Shown here in pieces: positions 23,768 through 36,500 of a stretch of DNA of 64,000 nucleotides. A program made the position numbers and the translations under genes. Under the pieces are notes generated by a model. That model worked only from the letters and a program-made list of their open reading frames with translations, had not been told where the DNA came from and made no database searches. Source of the stretch: Nectonema munidae (lineage: Eukaryota; Nematomorpha; Nectonematoida; Nectonematidae); assembly GCA_030549495.1 (NCBI GenBank), contig JAUIRK010001009.1, positions 310,001 to 374,000 on the forward strand, in the 5' to 3' direction. How positions within the stretch are numbered: position 1 is the stretch's first letter; the number at the start of each line of letters is the position of its first letter.

Positions 23768-23861
23768 TCTTTTTAACGTCACCTATTTGCTTAGTACTGC
23801 ATGACATGTCCGTTTTTTTAATAGCTCAGGGAGCTCGCTCTTTTTGTAGTTGCTTAGAGGA

Positions 23862-23920
23862 ACATTTCTCAACCGGTGTTGCGCGAGAAATGTTGAAGTA
23901 AACCAGTATGTTTAAAGGTT
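23862..23920 (+). mobile_element. possible hAT terminus fragment
   Basis: Contains TTTCTCAACCGGTGTTGCGC, close to the common hAT end TTTCTCAACCGGTGTTCCGC. No partner terminus was found, so only a fragment or chance likeness can be claimed. Confidence 0.35.
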
Positions 23921-24225
23921 GAAAGACGTTGACTTGCAGTAGCGTTGAGTCTTAGCTATATTTTCTACCTTGAGTATTGCAGTAGAATTCAGGCAATAAC
24001 TGCGTATTTCGAAGATTCTTCGCATTTTGAATAATAGCGAATATTGTTATTTTTATGACACACCTCGTTATTGAAGATGAAAAAATTGCTGGCATTTTTT
24101 ATCTATAAAACATCTAAATAAAAGCTTTTTTTATATTGAAGCAATTAATTTCTTTAGCGGCAAGAATTTAACAAAAGCTTGTTACCGTGAAATAAGAAAC
24201 ATTTCTTAAAGACAAAGACTTAGAT

Positions 24226-24666
24226 CAGGGGTGACCAACAGATGACACGTTGCATAATCTGAAATAGCGTAGTGGTCACTTTTTGTTTAAAATTACTAAA
24301 TCCTTTTTTGAGATCTTTGACATCGAGAACAGTCTTCAGCAGTTTTTACATAAATAATGAAAATAAAATTTTGTGTATGGATTCAATATAATTAAGTCTA
24401 TTTCCATTACCAAATAAAGAAATACGCCTGGTATCACATTTGAGTGGTTGATGACCATAGTGGTCGCAAAATTTCATTCTATTTCCCTCACTAATATAAG
24501 AACTACGCTTGGTATCACATTTGAATGGTTGATTTGTTGGTGACCTAGGGTCGTAAATTTTCATTCCTTTATTTTTAAATTGAGTTAAAGAAAAAAAATT
24601 TGCTCATCATTACCGATAAACACTATTTCGTGTGTATCCTATCAAACTTTGGCCACTCTTGCCCTA
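24226..24666. mobile_element. possible hAT MITE
   Basis: Starts CAGGGGTGACCAAC and ends TTGGCCACTCTTGCCCTA, a loose inverted match. The interior holds a direct duplication with landmarks TGGTATCACATTTGA-TGGTTGAT (about 24430 and 24510). No target duplication was found. Confidence 0.35.
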
Positions 24667-24669
24667 GAG

Positions 24670-27290
24670 CAGTGTTTCCCAAAGTGGGGCATGGGATTTT
24701 TTTAGTGGGGCATAGAAAATTTCGTGAAAATTTATATATTTGTGTTACATTTTTCATGAACTTAAAACGATACTTATTGCGTCTATTACACTAGGGGGTC
24801 CACCCCGGTATTCCCAATTCGCCGGGGAATTTCACAAATTCAAGATCCTCATCCTTGAAGTTTTTTTCCTCGATTCCTCGGGGAATTTATTGAACAATTT
24901 AAATTTTTAAAAAGAGATTTTTGAAGTATTTTTATATTGTTTTTACTATTTTTTCTAATATTTTATTTAACCCATTTACGGCCAATGTTCCTATTTTGGA
25001 ACATAAGTAATTTCATCTTCGTCTGCTTTTTTCAATGACTTTGAATATAAATCGTCTGCGTTTTTTTAGATATCGTCTGCTTTACTTGGCCTTAAATGGG
25101 TTAATGACCAACGTTCTTTTTTTAAGAACATAATAAAAATCAAGTTTTTTGAAAGGAATTAATTTTTTGAATCCGATTTATTTTTACATGAAAAGACAAC
25201 AACCTATAAGTAAGTTAAAATGTCCGCTCCTTTTTTTGAAAACGAAAATTTAGCCTTTGTCACCAGAGTTTTTTTTAAAGTTAAGTAGAACATTATTAAA
25301 GCTTTTTTGTTAAAAGGTATATTAATTATAAGGTATTTAAAAAATTTTCTTAGATTAACAAATATTATGAATAACTTCAATTTTTATTATTAACTTAAGA
25401 TATATAAAGCTTAATTTCGGCATCTTTTAATTTTAAAAGCCAATAGTTTTTAAAAATTATCAAATTTATCTAAAAATTATTGTATATACTTAATTACTTA
25501 CTATATATTTATTTCCATTTTTAGAAGTAAAAAATGACCGAAATTTCATTAATTTATTATTTTTCTAAATATAAATGAGTGAAAAAATAAAAAAAAAATC
25601 CATAAATATTCAGAAGACTTTTTGAAATACGGATTTATTCCTTCACTTCATGATGAAAGCTTACCTTTTTGCCTCATTTGCAATCAATGCTTATCAGATG
25701 AATCGATGAAACCAACTCGTCTTTCTTTACATTTGAAAACTAAACATTTAAAGTACTTCAATTCAGATTTGGATTATTTCAAGTCTTTGAAAGAAAAATT
25801 TCAAAAAAGAAAAACGATAAATTATTTGTTCAAGAAACAAGCTATTGATTTCAATTCTACTCTCAAAGCCCGTTACGAAATTTCATTACTAATTGTTAAA
25901 ACTGGGAAAAATCATACCATAGGTGAGGACTTGATAAAACCATCAATATCCAAATTCATTAAAATAGTTCTTGAAAAAAAAACTGTCAGCCGGAGATATT
26001 GAAATGCAGTTGCAGATAGTTGAAAAATTGAAGTTAACAAAATTTTCATTGCAGATAGGTGAATCAACTTTTTTAAATAGTCAAGCTTTGCTATTAGCAT
26101 TTGTCAGATATATTGATAAGGGTGAGTTTGCTGAAATGCTTTTTTGTGAATCAATGGACGCATGTGATATTTTTTATAAAATCAAAAATTACTTTGACGA
26201 AAAAATGATTCCCATGAAAAACATTGTATCATGTGCTGCTTCTGTTTTGATGGGAAAGAAGACCAGTTTTTTGAAGTTGTTGAAAGGTCAAGTACCAGAC
26301 ATGCCAATTATTTTGAAAATTTAGTTTCTAAAAATTTATCTCCAGTCCTTAATGAAGTTTTAAAATAAGCAATAAGATGTATTCCAAAATGTGAGCGTCT
26401 CTTCAAACAGTTTTGCGAGAACAGTAGTGCTAAGACTCCTGACACATACAGAAGTAAGACTGCTTTCTAAGGGAATGGCTTTGAAAAGATTTTTGCAATT
26501 ATTTGATCTTATTAAAGATTTTTTGAGTGATAAGCCTGAGATGAAATATTTGCTCACTAATGATGGAAAAGCATTTTTGAGTTACCTAACGGATCTTTTT
26601 GAAAAACTGAATGTTCTTAATAAGAAACTTCAAGGCTCCAATAAAACACTGATTGATGCAAAATCCAAAATACTTGGTTTTGTTTCATTTTTTGCATGTG
26701 AAAAAAATATTCAACAAAAAAAGTCTGATCAATTTTATCGGTTGAAAGAAAATGAAGCAAAATGATCATTTGAAAAACTTAGCATTGGAGTTTGGAGAAA
26801 GGTTTTCTCACCTTAAAAATCTTAAGTTTTCTAATTGGGTGGTGCAGCCAATGTTAGCTGATATTTCCGGTTACAATGGAATATCAAGAAGAAATTTCTG
26901 AAATTCAAAATGACGAATCTGTTAAAATTGTGTTCAACATGAAAGGTATGATAGCGTGGCTTTGTGATGAAACAGAAAAAAAGTACCCTCATTGCCAGAA
27001 ATATTTTGTTGCCATTTGCATCTTCTTATTCGGTAGAATGTGTTTTTAGTGCTGCCAATGATATGTTGTTGAAAAAAAGAAATAGGTTGGACATCATTAA
27101 AAGATCAGACTTAAACTTACAAAATTAGTCCCAAACATAAATGATCTTAATAATGAAATTTATATCATACAAAAAAATTTTATTCTAATAAATTTTCATG
27201 ATTACAAAAATTTAAAAGTAAAATATATATATTGTGATAAATTTTTTGTGGGCATGGGAAAAAAATGTCCGCTGGAGTCTAAATACTTTT
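24670..27290 (+). mobile_element. hAT element, ZBED5-like, broken
   Basis: A hAT-like end CAGTGTTTCCCAAAGTGGGG lies at 24670. Coding remnants run from about 25574 to 27125 in several frames: a BED finger (CLICNQCLSDES, then HLKTKH), ARYEISLLIVKTGKNHTIGE, FVRYIDKGEFAEMLFCESM, LTHTEVRLLSKGMALKRFLQ, and a C-terminal dimerisation block (VECVFSAANDMLLKKRNRL). This is the domain order of ZBED5/SCAND3-type domesticated and free hAT proteins. The frame changes at about 25970, near 26330 and after 26765, and stops follow. A 130-bp piggyBac-type MITE lies in its 5' part. The right terminus was not found, so the end is approximate. Confidence 0.75.
24971..25100. mobile_element. 130-bp piggyBac-type MITE
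   Basis: Flanked by TTAA at 24967-24970 and 25101-25104. Termini CCCATTTACGGCCAA and, inverted, CCCATTTAAGGCCAA agree at 14 of 15 bases. Just inside the left end, ATGTTCC (24985-24991) and GGAACAT (24998-25004) form a hairpin. Directly after the right TTAA, a second CCAACGTTC-type stretch with its own GTTCTT/AAGAAC hairpin suggests an adjoining, truncated relative. Confidence 0.75.
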
Positions 27291-28340
27291 CTGACAAAAG
27301 ATAGTAATGTAAACTATCTTAAGCTCGTTAAGGATGAACATAGAGAGGAGACATGAGAAATTAAAAGGAATCTTTTAGTCGATTAGAAAAAATTTCAATT
27401 TGTCGGAATGAGTTACTTTTGGCAAAAGTTGACAGTGATCGACAAGAGGTGGGAGAGTACAAAATGCCTGAATATTAGTTGACTCAAAAAATACTTGTCA
27501 AAATCTATTTATCTCCAAATAGAAGTTACTTTAGCATTCCTTAACAATTCTCTCATATCGCAGATTATACTCATGGAATAAGCTAGCGCTTTTCTCAGAG
27601 ACAAGAAGTATTGTCTATTAAAATGAAACCTATAAGATACGTAATGAATTAAAGATCTTAACTATGAACAAAACAAGTACCAAAGGGAATTTATGTCCAT
27701 GCCCCAGCTTTATTTTATAGCAAGCGTAACACTAATAATAAATAATAAAAAAAACAATGAAAATTATGCGTTAGTTCTTCCTATCTAGGCACTTCAAAAC
27801 AAGTTTACGCACTAGAGACCTTATTATAGTTAAAAAGATCTACAGATTAGATAAAATAATATAAACTACAATGATCAAAATTTATTAAAATATATGTATT
27901 TTATAAATTTAAGGTTTCTTTTCTTCAAGATGCAAGAATTTTAGCATTGTTTTAAAGGAGCAAAAGATAATATAAATCAAGTTGAGGATAACTTTGAAAT
28001 TGAAGAAGTTTGCGGTGAAATCGGAATTTTTCAAAGAAATGACAATTTGAAAAAAAGAGGAAACATTCTAAAAAATGTTGTAATCAAAGTTTTGAATGGA
28101 AATAAGGAAGTTTGCTTCATGAAGTTGTTTTGGTAAATGACAATTGCTATAAAATCTAGTTGGAGATTTTCCACATGAAAATTTTTTATATTTTTCTTTG
28201 TTTTAGAGCAAAAAAAATTATGCTAAGAGATAAAAATTTATATGGATTTTAAAATCACATATAAAAATTTGCTAAATTTTTTAAAATAATCCTTCGGACT
28301 GGATTCATAAGAAATTCTGAAAAAGGCTATTCATCTAAAC
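27291..28340. other. spacer
   Basis: AT-rich; no gene, RNA or repeat recognised. Confidence 0.5.
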
Positions 28341-28618
28341 CAGGGATCGGCAAACTATTTTACCCGTCGACCCCTTCATAGTACATTTGTCTTCACATCG
28401 ACCCTCACCACACATAGAAATGTTTCATAAAAACAAATCTTAAGAGAAAAAATACAAACCAAAAATTTTTCATTATCTTATGCTATACAATGTCCTAAGC
28501 TATGTTTTAAAAGAAAAAGATTTATCACTACAATAAAGTAAAAAAAGCATAGCACAATTTGGTAAGTTTGTCCATCTTATCCCTCAGGGTTGGATATCGA
28601 CCACTTTGCCAACCCCTG
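28341..28618. mobile_element. hAT MITE family M2, copy 1
   Basis: Left end CAGGGATCGGCAAACT and, inverted, right end CAGGGGTTGGCAAAGT agree at 13 of 16. The interior matches 31579-31871 closely (landmarks ACATTTGTCTTCACATCGAC, AGAAATGTTTCATAAAAA and AATGTCCTAAGCTATGTTTT). Flanking 8-mers do not match, so it is old or the ends are worn. The termini resemble those of the autonomous-type hAT at 33520-37296. Confidence 0.8.
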
Positions 28619-31049
28619 GGTTGCAGAGTTCTCAGTTAGGTTATGAGTCGACGAAGATATCAAGAAATTAAATCATTCATTCAAGCTGCAGATATGTATC
28701 TAGCAAATCTGGAATTTTTTGTTGTTTCTTATTTATCAAAGAAAGTTGAAAAAATAATTGCAGAATTGCATGTAATAAAAATTGCATATAAAAAAATTAT
28801 CTTCGTTTTATAGTTAAAACATATCTTTTCATTTTTTAACTAAAACTTTCTTTGAAAGTCCAACCACTTTTGGTGTAGTGGTGTTTTTAATAATTTGAAA
28901 GTTAAAAAAAATATTCATACATTTTACAGAAATACTCCAAAGTTGTTCAGTGTGACTAGAAAAATCTTTAAAATTTCAGTTAGACTTTTTAGTGTTTGAC
29001 AAGAAAAATCTTTAAACCCGAATCAAATGATATCTTGCAGCTCAATGTTGCTTAGATATAATATTTGTTCAAAATTTTTGAAAATAAAACTAAAGTAAAT
29101 GAAATCTATTTACAATAATTGTAAATGCAAATAATTGACAAAGTATCAATGTATTTAATTACATTTTCTAAGTGATTTGAAAATTGACCATCAAATTCTT
29201 TATCCTCAAGAATTCTTCCTATTGTTCTTTACTTTTCTCAGAATCCTTTCTTTTAGGTTTTAGAGCGTTGCAATTAGGACTACTGACGACATTCAAGACA
29301 ATTTTTTACTCTATTAATCATTGACTTTAATATAATCTCCCTTGAACAAAGGAACTGTAGATGTGAGAAGCAGGCCTGGGTCATAATATTACTTTAACAT
29401 ACAATGCACTGCCTATAGATATATGAAACCTATTCATACATTTTGGAGAAACTAACACATATTATTTCTGTCAAATAAATCAAGAAGTTTGCAATGCGTT
29501 CCTATTTTTTGCTTCAGGCATCTTTCTATATATATCTGCCACTCCAGGATGTGACTAATGTTGTGTGATTCGGCCTTCCTTTGATACTCAAAAATCTTGA
29601 GTTCGAGCCAAGACTGTTCACTATTAGACTTAAGTAGTGAAATCATAGTATAACTAAAAAATTCATTTTAGGAAAGGATTGAACGTAAAAATGCTGAAAA
29701 TTTTGTAGATAAAAGAGCATTTATTAAAAAGTTAAATAAGAAAAACGTATTCTCTTGCAACATCTTCGTGCTCAGCAGAACCAAAGCAACTTCTTTCTCT
29801 TGCGAATGAATGCAACTGCCATATTTGCTGTCTTTGTGCATACACTGACAGTATAGGCACAGTTTTCTACCTACTAAAACATGCCAGAACTTTGAACATA
29901 GATTGTGTATTCGTCTTTAGGTAAGCTCTCTTCTAAAACGTAGTTTTCAATCTTTGATTAGATGAGACAATAGAATCACAAACTATTATAAAGAAAACTT
30001 TTTCCATCGTCTATCATCGCTATAGTACATTAAGCTGCTGAGCATAAATGAAAGTGCTTTAGCAAGTTCCATAACTATAGTTGTCATCTGTTCACCTACA
30101 TTTTCCATTTATATGAACTCTAGGATAGCGACCAGTTTCATCATAAAAATTTTCCAATCTTAAAATAGTGACTAACTTTATGTCATACATTTCAAGATTG
30201 CTACAAACCACACTCTCCTGACTGTCAATGTTAAACATTTAAGACAAACCAACACCACTTATGAACGGCTAAATGTTACCTTGCTACAAACCATACGTAC
30301 TAGAGCACTAACTTGCACTTAACGTTACTTGTTGAAAGTAAGTCCTACCTTGTCATAACAATTTACTTTCAACAAATGATTGCTTATCGATAAGTTCCTG
30401 TGTCGTGAAGACTCCAAATAGATTCTAATGCAGCGGATGAGTGGAAAATTCAATCTTTGAAATTTTTTGTCTTTTATATCTTCATATAATCTTGATAAAC
30501 TTTCAATACTATATTAATTATATTTCATCTACTTCTATAAAATTATTGAATAAAGAGGCGTTAAAAGTACTTAGATGATCACAGAAGGATTTTGAGAAAT
30601 AACTTTTTACCCTGAAAATGGATCAATTAAACGTTTCAAAACGCATCATGATCTAAATGATTTTTTCCTGAGATGTAAAAATAATGCAATTAAAATAGTA
30701 ACATAATCAATCGTATGTTTTTAAAAATCATATCTTTTTTGTCGATGATTTTTATAATCAGTCAAAATTAAAATTTATAAATTTTTTAACAAAAAAAAGG
30801 TTATGCATTATAATATATATATTTAATGATAAATAATAATTAATTCAGCGATAAAATATGACTAGGTGCTACTCTAATTAAAGTTTATCCAACCCTTCGT
30901 TTATTAATTAGGGACTGCTTTGAACAATTCGAATAGGATCATAATAGTACTTATAGGAGAGGATATTAGTAGATGTGAAACATAACGATTCGAAGAAAAT
31001 ACTGGCGTGCTCATGAAAAGGGTTTGCAAAAGTAGCAACAATAACTAAA
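28619..31049. other. spacer
   Basis: No gene recognised. A lone B-box-like GAGTTCGAGCC at about 29591 lacks a convincing A box. Confidence 0.45.
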
Positions 31050-31910
31050 AGGGGAGTAAAAGAAGTGGTGAAGAAAATGAAAAAGCAAAAGGTTCTGTTG
31101 AAAAACCCGTAGAGGTTTGGAAACCCGGTGAAAACGGTGTAGATATTTTATGGAGACTAATGCAAAAAATGTTTGATCAATCAGAAGAATGGAGAGAAAA
31201 CATATGGAAAATATGTTTACATATAAAGGAAAAGGGGAATTCAGGAATGTAAAATTACAAAGGAACACTGTTGAGTCGTACAAAAAAAATTTGAGAGTAG
31301 ATTAAGAGATGTACATTTTGGTTTTGTGCCCGGGAAGGGGACAGTAAATGCATTTTTGCCTTAGGACAAATATCGAGAAAAGCAGAAAGAACTACATCTA
31401 ATATTCATCTATTTGGAAAAAGCATACGATTGATTACCACGTGGAGACGTGTTTAAGGAAAAAGAAAGTTTAATAAAAATATGTGAGACTTATTCTGGAA
31501 TTGAATGAAAAAGCAAACAATAGTTAAGAGCAGCGTATGTTTGGCAAAAAACGTTTTAGTAAATGTTGGCTTACAGTCCAGGGATCAGCAAACTTTTTAC
31601 CCGTCGAACCTTCATAGAACATTTGTCTTCACATCGACCCCCACCCCACATAGAAATGTTTCATAAAAAGATTAATCAATGTCCAACAATTAAGAGAAAA
31701 AATACAAACCAAAAATGTTTCATATATTCCTATGCTATACAATGTCCTAAGCTATGTTTTAAAAGAAAAAGATTTATTACTACTATAATGTAAAAAAACA
31801 TAGCACAATTTACCAAGTTTGTCTATCTTATAAACCCCCGGGGGTCGATATCGATCACATTGCCGACCACAAACGATCGGAACTTAGCTTCTCTTATTAG
31901 CCACTAAGAA
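31050..31910 (+). mobile_element. RTE-like LINE reverse-transcriptase fragment, split by a MITE
   Basis: Interrupted frames read as a non-LTR reverse transcriptase of the kind with GFMPGKGTTDAIFA and DLEKAYD blocks. Here: VEVWKPGENGVDILWRLMQK, ESRLRDVHFGFVPGKGTVNA, EKQKELHLIFIYLEKAYD, and VNVGLQ just before the insertion. After the MITE (31579-31871) the frame resumes as HKRSELS, the decayed counterpart of the HQGSALS block. Several stops and frame changes show it is long dead. Ends are approximate. Confidence 0.75.
31579..31871. mobile_element. hAT MITE family M2, copy 2
   Basis: Left end CAGGGATCAGCAAACT; the interior matches 28341-28618. The last few bases of the right end have diverged (GTCGATATCGATCACATTGC, then CGACC). 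It interrupts a LINE reading frame, so the LINE is older. The plus-strand open frame at 31563-31793 is a by-product. Confidence 0.78.
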
Positions 31911-32076
31911 AAAATTATAGAATAGCGCTACCGAAGCTTGAATTTAGGCAATATCAGTTGGCATTCAAATGTCTTCATAATTGGCTCGACAACGATTCTT
32001 TTCCAAATACCATTTGAAAAAGATTTGATCTTTTAAAGTTTCTTCATGCAAACTTTTTTCCAATTAGTCCCCTCCC

Positions 32077-33040
32077 AGGGTGTCTACCAAATTTAAAAAA
32101 TGAAATTCAAGAGGTTTTTAAAGAGTAATATGAAAATTTTCAGGAGAGCATATATTTATAAGTAAGCGTTTTAATTTTGTGAAAGATTGCTTTTTATTAG
32201 TTTCGCTTCTTCATCAATTTTTGTAATTTCATCTGTACCATCTCTAAAAAATTTTTTTTTCTTCAAGCTCTTTCAAATCCATTTTTCTCTTCTAACCTTT
32301 TCGGCGTTTACTTCGTTTTGCTATTTATCTAATGCATCTTTGTACAAAAGTTTCGCATATACCAACACTTGATACCAATTTTTTATCTATTGTTGTATTT
32401 TGAATACCCTCAACTGCTTGAAGATGATCATAGACTCTTCTTAGTCCTACCAAAGTGCCGATTTTTAAATAAACTTTCTTTATTAATCGAAAATGATCTT
32501 TCTACAGAAGCATTACCGTGGAAAAGAGTGAGAATGATACACACAACGTTTTTAAGTTCTTCACTGATAAGTTTAAAAATTTGATTCTTGAAAAATGATG
32601 GATGTCTATTTTGCAAAAATTCAATGTGATTGTTGTAATAAAGCTGGAAAAGGGAAGAGTGATGCAACAGTATGTTAATTGAATGATGAAGGAGTGAATT
32701 TTATCACGGAGGGAGAGTTAAACTTCAGACAACAAAATTCAAGGCAAACTTAATTGAGCGAAATTTTCTTATACATCAGTATAACGAGTCTTCTTTTTCA
32801 TTAGTAAAGACTGGAAAGCGGATGAGGCAATAAAAGCAAAGTGGGGATTCATGATGATAAGAATAGAAAAAACGAGGTTTTATGATTTATGCATTGGGGG
32901 AGTGAGGAGGGGGAATAACAAAAAATTCAAGTGGCCATAAAGCACCATTGAAAAAGACTGTCATTTTTGATATTAACATTTTATTTATCAGTTCTAACTT
33001 CAGTAAAATTCAAGAGGTTTTACAGGTTGATAGACACCCT
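32077..33040 (-). mobile_element. 964-bp TIR transposon with transposase remnant
   Basis: Termini AGGGTGTCTACCAA and, inverted, AGGGTGTCTATCAA; both ends also share AAATTCAAGAGGTTTT inside. Flanking 8-mers CCCCTCCC (32069-32076) and CCTCTCCC (33041-33048) agree at 7 of 8. The minus-strand frame 32667-32428 reads LKNVVCIILTLFHGNASVER then SFSINKESL. It resembles the C-terminal SHGNA-VERGFS-NKE block I associate with DNA-transposon-derived proteins. Minus-strand reading of 32372-32187 continues with lysine-rich, interrupted sequence. Superfamily is inferred as hAT-like from the 8-bp duplication. Confidence 0.65.
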
Positions 33041-33099
33041 CCTCTCCCATGTGTAAAGTTGCGTAACGCAATTGAACGATGCCTATACAGTTATTTAAT

Positions 33100-33415
33100 A
33101 TATGTATATATCCTCATGTCAAATTAATTTTAAAATATCTGAAAGTTTCCATCAAATTTGTGATTTACATCTAAAAACCTCCAAAAATATTTTCTTAAAT
33201 TTTATACAAAATCGACCATGGTGGTTTCATTTGTCTACTGTTTTCGCATTTAGACTTTCTGACAGTTATTGGAATTTATAGTTTTCGTCTAAAAAATATT
33301 CAAAATATTTGTTTTTATACCAAATCGGCCATGCTGGTTTAATTTCTGGACTGTTTTGGAATTTAGGGTTTGAAAATATGGTAGTTATTCAAATTGTGGT
33401 TTACCAAATAAAAAG
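33100..33415 (+). repeat. fragment of satellite A
   Basis: Two diverged units with the landmarks ACCAAATCGGCCATGCTGGT and TTTCTGGACTG, matching the array at 16.9-18.5 kb. No TTAA-flanked terminus was found, so this is a detached piece. Confidence 0.7.
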
Positions 33416-33519
33416 GATCGAGATTTTTACACCCTTCGAAAGACCTTTGTTTTATAACAATGAGCGATATTGAACATTTTTAAGACCGTTATTCTCATAC
33501 TGAAAGTTATACCTTAGAT

Positions 33520-36500
33520 CAGGGGTCACCAAACTACGGCACGCGAGACCTTTTTGTCCGACCCGCAGTCAAATGAGGAAACGTTGTTTCATTTTTCGCC
33601 AAATATTATTTTTGCAAATGTTGAGTAAACGCAATATTGAGTATTAGTGAATAAGAAAAAGTGTTACTGATGATTTGTTTATTTTTTTTGTAGTAAATGT
33701 AATTTTATCTGTTATATATCTCATATATTATGCAATTATTTTGTCTGTAATTATATCAATATTGCTTTTATGACGTATTTAACTACATGGAGATATATAT
33801 TTTTTTAATGATATACCGGAATTTCAAAAAACGCAAAATTTTTACCAGAAGTTTACACTCTGATTTTATATAGTGTTTTTTTCAAAGAATCCATGACTTT
33901 GTAATAAACATTATAATTAATGACATTTTCTGATTTAAAATTCGATCATTTTCTAGCAGTTTTTTCAGTTTAAAAAAGGTCTTTCTACTTCTAAAGTTAA
34001 AACTTGACAATTTTGTAATTAGGGATAAGTAGTGCTAGAGATTTAAGAGTTTTTCATATTCATGATTTTATTTGAATCATTTTCAAGATAACTTTTAACG
34101 CCACATTCGTATGTTGACTTTTTCCGACTAAATGAATGAATCGTGTTTTTGACACAGACTATTTTTTTAACAATTTCTTGATATTTGGCAATAAAATTCC
34201 ATCATCATCATTAATTTCTTCACTGTTGGAAGATTTTAATGAAAATATTTTGCTGCTTGCAACCAATTTGTCAATTTCGTTACAATTGGAACTGAAGTGT
34301 TGCCGATAAGTTTGAAAAAAGAACGTATTTTTCTATTATAAATTTTGAATGATTTAATGCCGGTAATCTACACTTTTGCGGGATAACTTAACTTTTAAGG
34401 TAAACTTGTGTAAAATATGTGAAAAACATGCAATGATAAAAAAGTTTGGGAATAAAATTCCATAACTTCTGCACCGGATATATCGTATTAACCGCGTTTG
34501 TCAACAAAAAAAAATTTTATTACAAAAAACTTCATGTTTATCCTCAGTCAGGCAAACTTTACAGTAAAACTTTTATTATATGAAAAAAAGCCCAACTATT
34601 GTGGAAGTGTTGATATAAAGAAGAAAACTTGTTTGTATCGGTTATAACAATTTTAGGCACATTGAATCAAAAAGTGTTAAATATAAAAATAGACTTTATT
34701 GACCTAAACTCGAAAAATTGACTTTAATAGACTTAAAAAATTTTAACTAAACAAGTGATCTTCAAAGAGTTTTTGCTAAACGGAAATAAAAGTTGGCTTT
34801 ATTGTCTTTTACTCGCCCTGATTATTATATTTTTACCTAATAAATTTTAAAAAAAATGAAATCAACTTTTGAGATAATTTTTTTAAAACTAGGAAAATTA
34901 TTTAATATAAACCATTCTTTCGTTAATATCCGCACGTTGGGATCAGAACTTACCCCATATTAAGTGAGAGCGCATTTTAGCATCCGTCATGTCCGCCATA
35001 TGCGAGATTCGGCGTCTGTCGTATTTTTTTGGGGTCCAAGATGCCCCCGTATATTATCCGAGCGCATTTTAGCGGAAGATTGATGTATACGTTTTATACG
35101 CATGTTTGCAATTACATTTTTCATTTCAGTTTTAACCTTTTTCATACTAATTTGTAAGTCATACTAGTGCTCTTTGAATAGTATTTTTTTAATTATGTTA
35201 GCAATTCATACATCCAAAGAGTACAAAAAACACTAAAATGAAGATTTTTTTTATGAATTTATATGAAATAACTTAAATTTATTCAAATTTCTTTTGTAAA
35301 TTTTAATTTGCAGAAGTATAATAATAAACAAACAAAAAAACTAAACGCAAATAAAATTAACTTTAATTTAAACATACTAATATAATTTTGCAAAAAAAAC
35401 TAAACGTGATGATTGTTAGAACAAAGAACTCTCCAAACGTTAAAGCAAAGTTTTCTATTTTTACACATGGCTTTTAGAAAAAATGAAAAGTTGATAAAAA
35501 AAATGCCGTATCTAAGTTGGGAAGAAAAGTACTTTTTTTGAAGGACCAAATGATCAAAAAGCCATTTGCTTGTTATGCAATGAGTGTTGTGGTTTTAAAA
35601 TACAATATTCGTCCTCACTACGAAATAAAGCATCTTTCAACACACTCAAAACTTCATGGAAAACAGCTTTCTGAAAAAATTAAGTCTTTGAAATCTAATT
35701 TGGAGTTTCAAGGAAGTTTTTTCACAAAAAAGTTTGTTGAAAATCAATCTATCACTCGAGTAGGTTATGCAATAGTGAATAAGTTAGCATAGCGTAGAAA
35801 AACGTTTACTGATGAACTTCATAAAAGAGTGTATAATGGAAGTAGCAAATCACATATGCCCTGAAAAAGCAACTGTTTGCAAATATCAGCCTTTCAGGTA
35901 TTCAATTGCAATTGATGAGTCTATTGATCATTTTTTAGATTGAAGCACGTCTCAGCTTTTTATATATGTTCGTTGTGTCAATCGCAACTTTCAAATAATA
36001 ATTGAAGAATTGGCATCAGTGTGTAGTATGCATAGGACAACAGCTGGAGAAGATATTTTCATTAAAGTAGGAATTTTTTTTGCAACGTTATGATCTTCAA
36101 TAGGATCGGCTTCGATGCGTCACGGTTGATGGTGTCCCAAATATGGTAGGAATAAAAGGCTTGGTAGGGCACATCCAGACTAAATTCAAAGATCTTCATT
36201 GTCCAACAACTCTTTTCATACATTGCATTATACACCAGCAAGCACTCTGTGCAAAGCTTGTCTGCACAATCACAAGTGTCGTTAACTATATCAGAAGTCA
36301 CGCGCACATTCATCGACAGTTTCAGGCTTTTCTTGAAGAACTTGATTCTGATTTTTATGATTTGTCTTACACAGCAGTAAGATGGCTAGTTGCGGGAAAC
36401 TCCTATCTGTTTTTCATAAACTTGGAAAAGAAATAATAAATTTTTAAACTGAAAAAAAATGCACGATTTTCAGATACTTAATGGTTATCAAAATTGTCAT

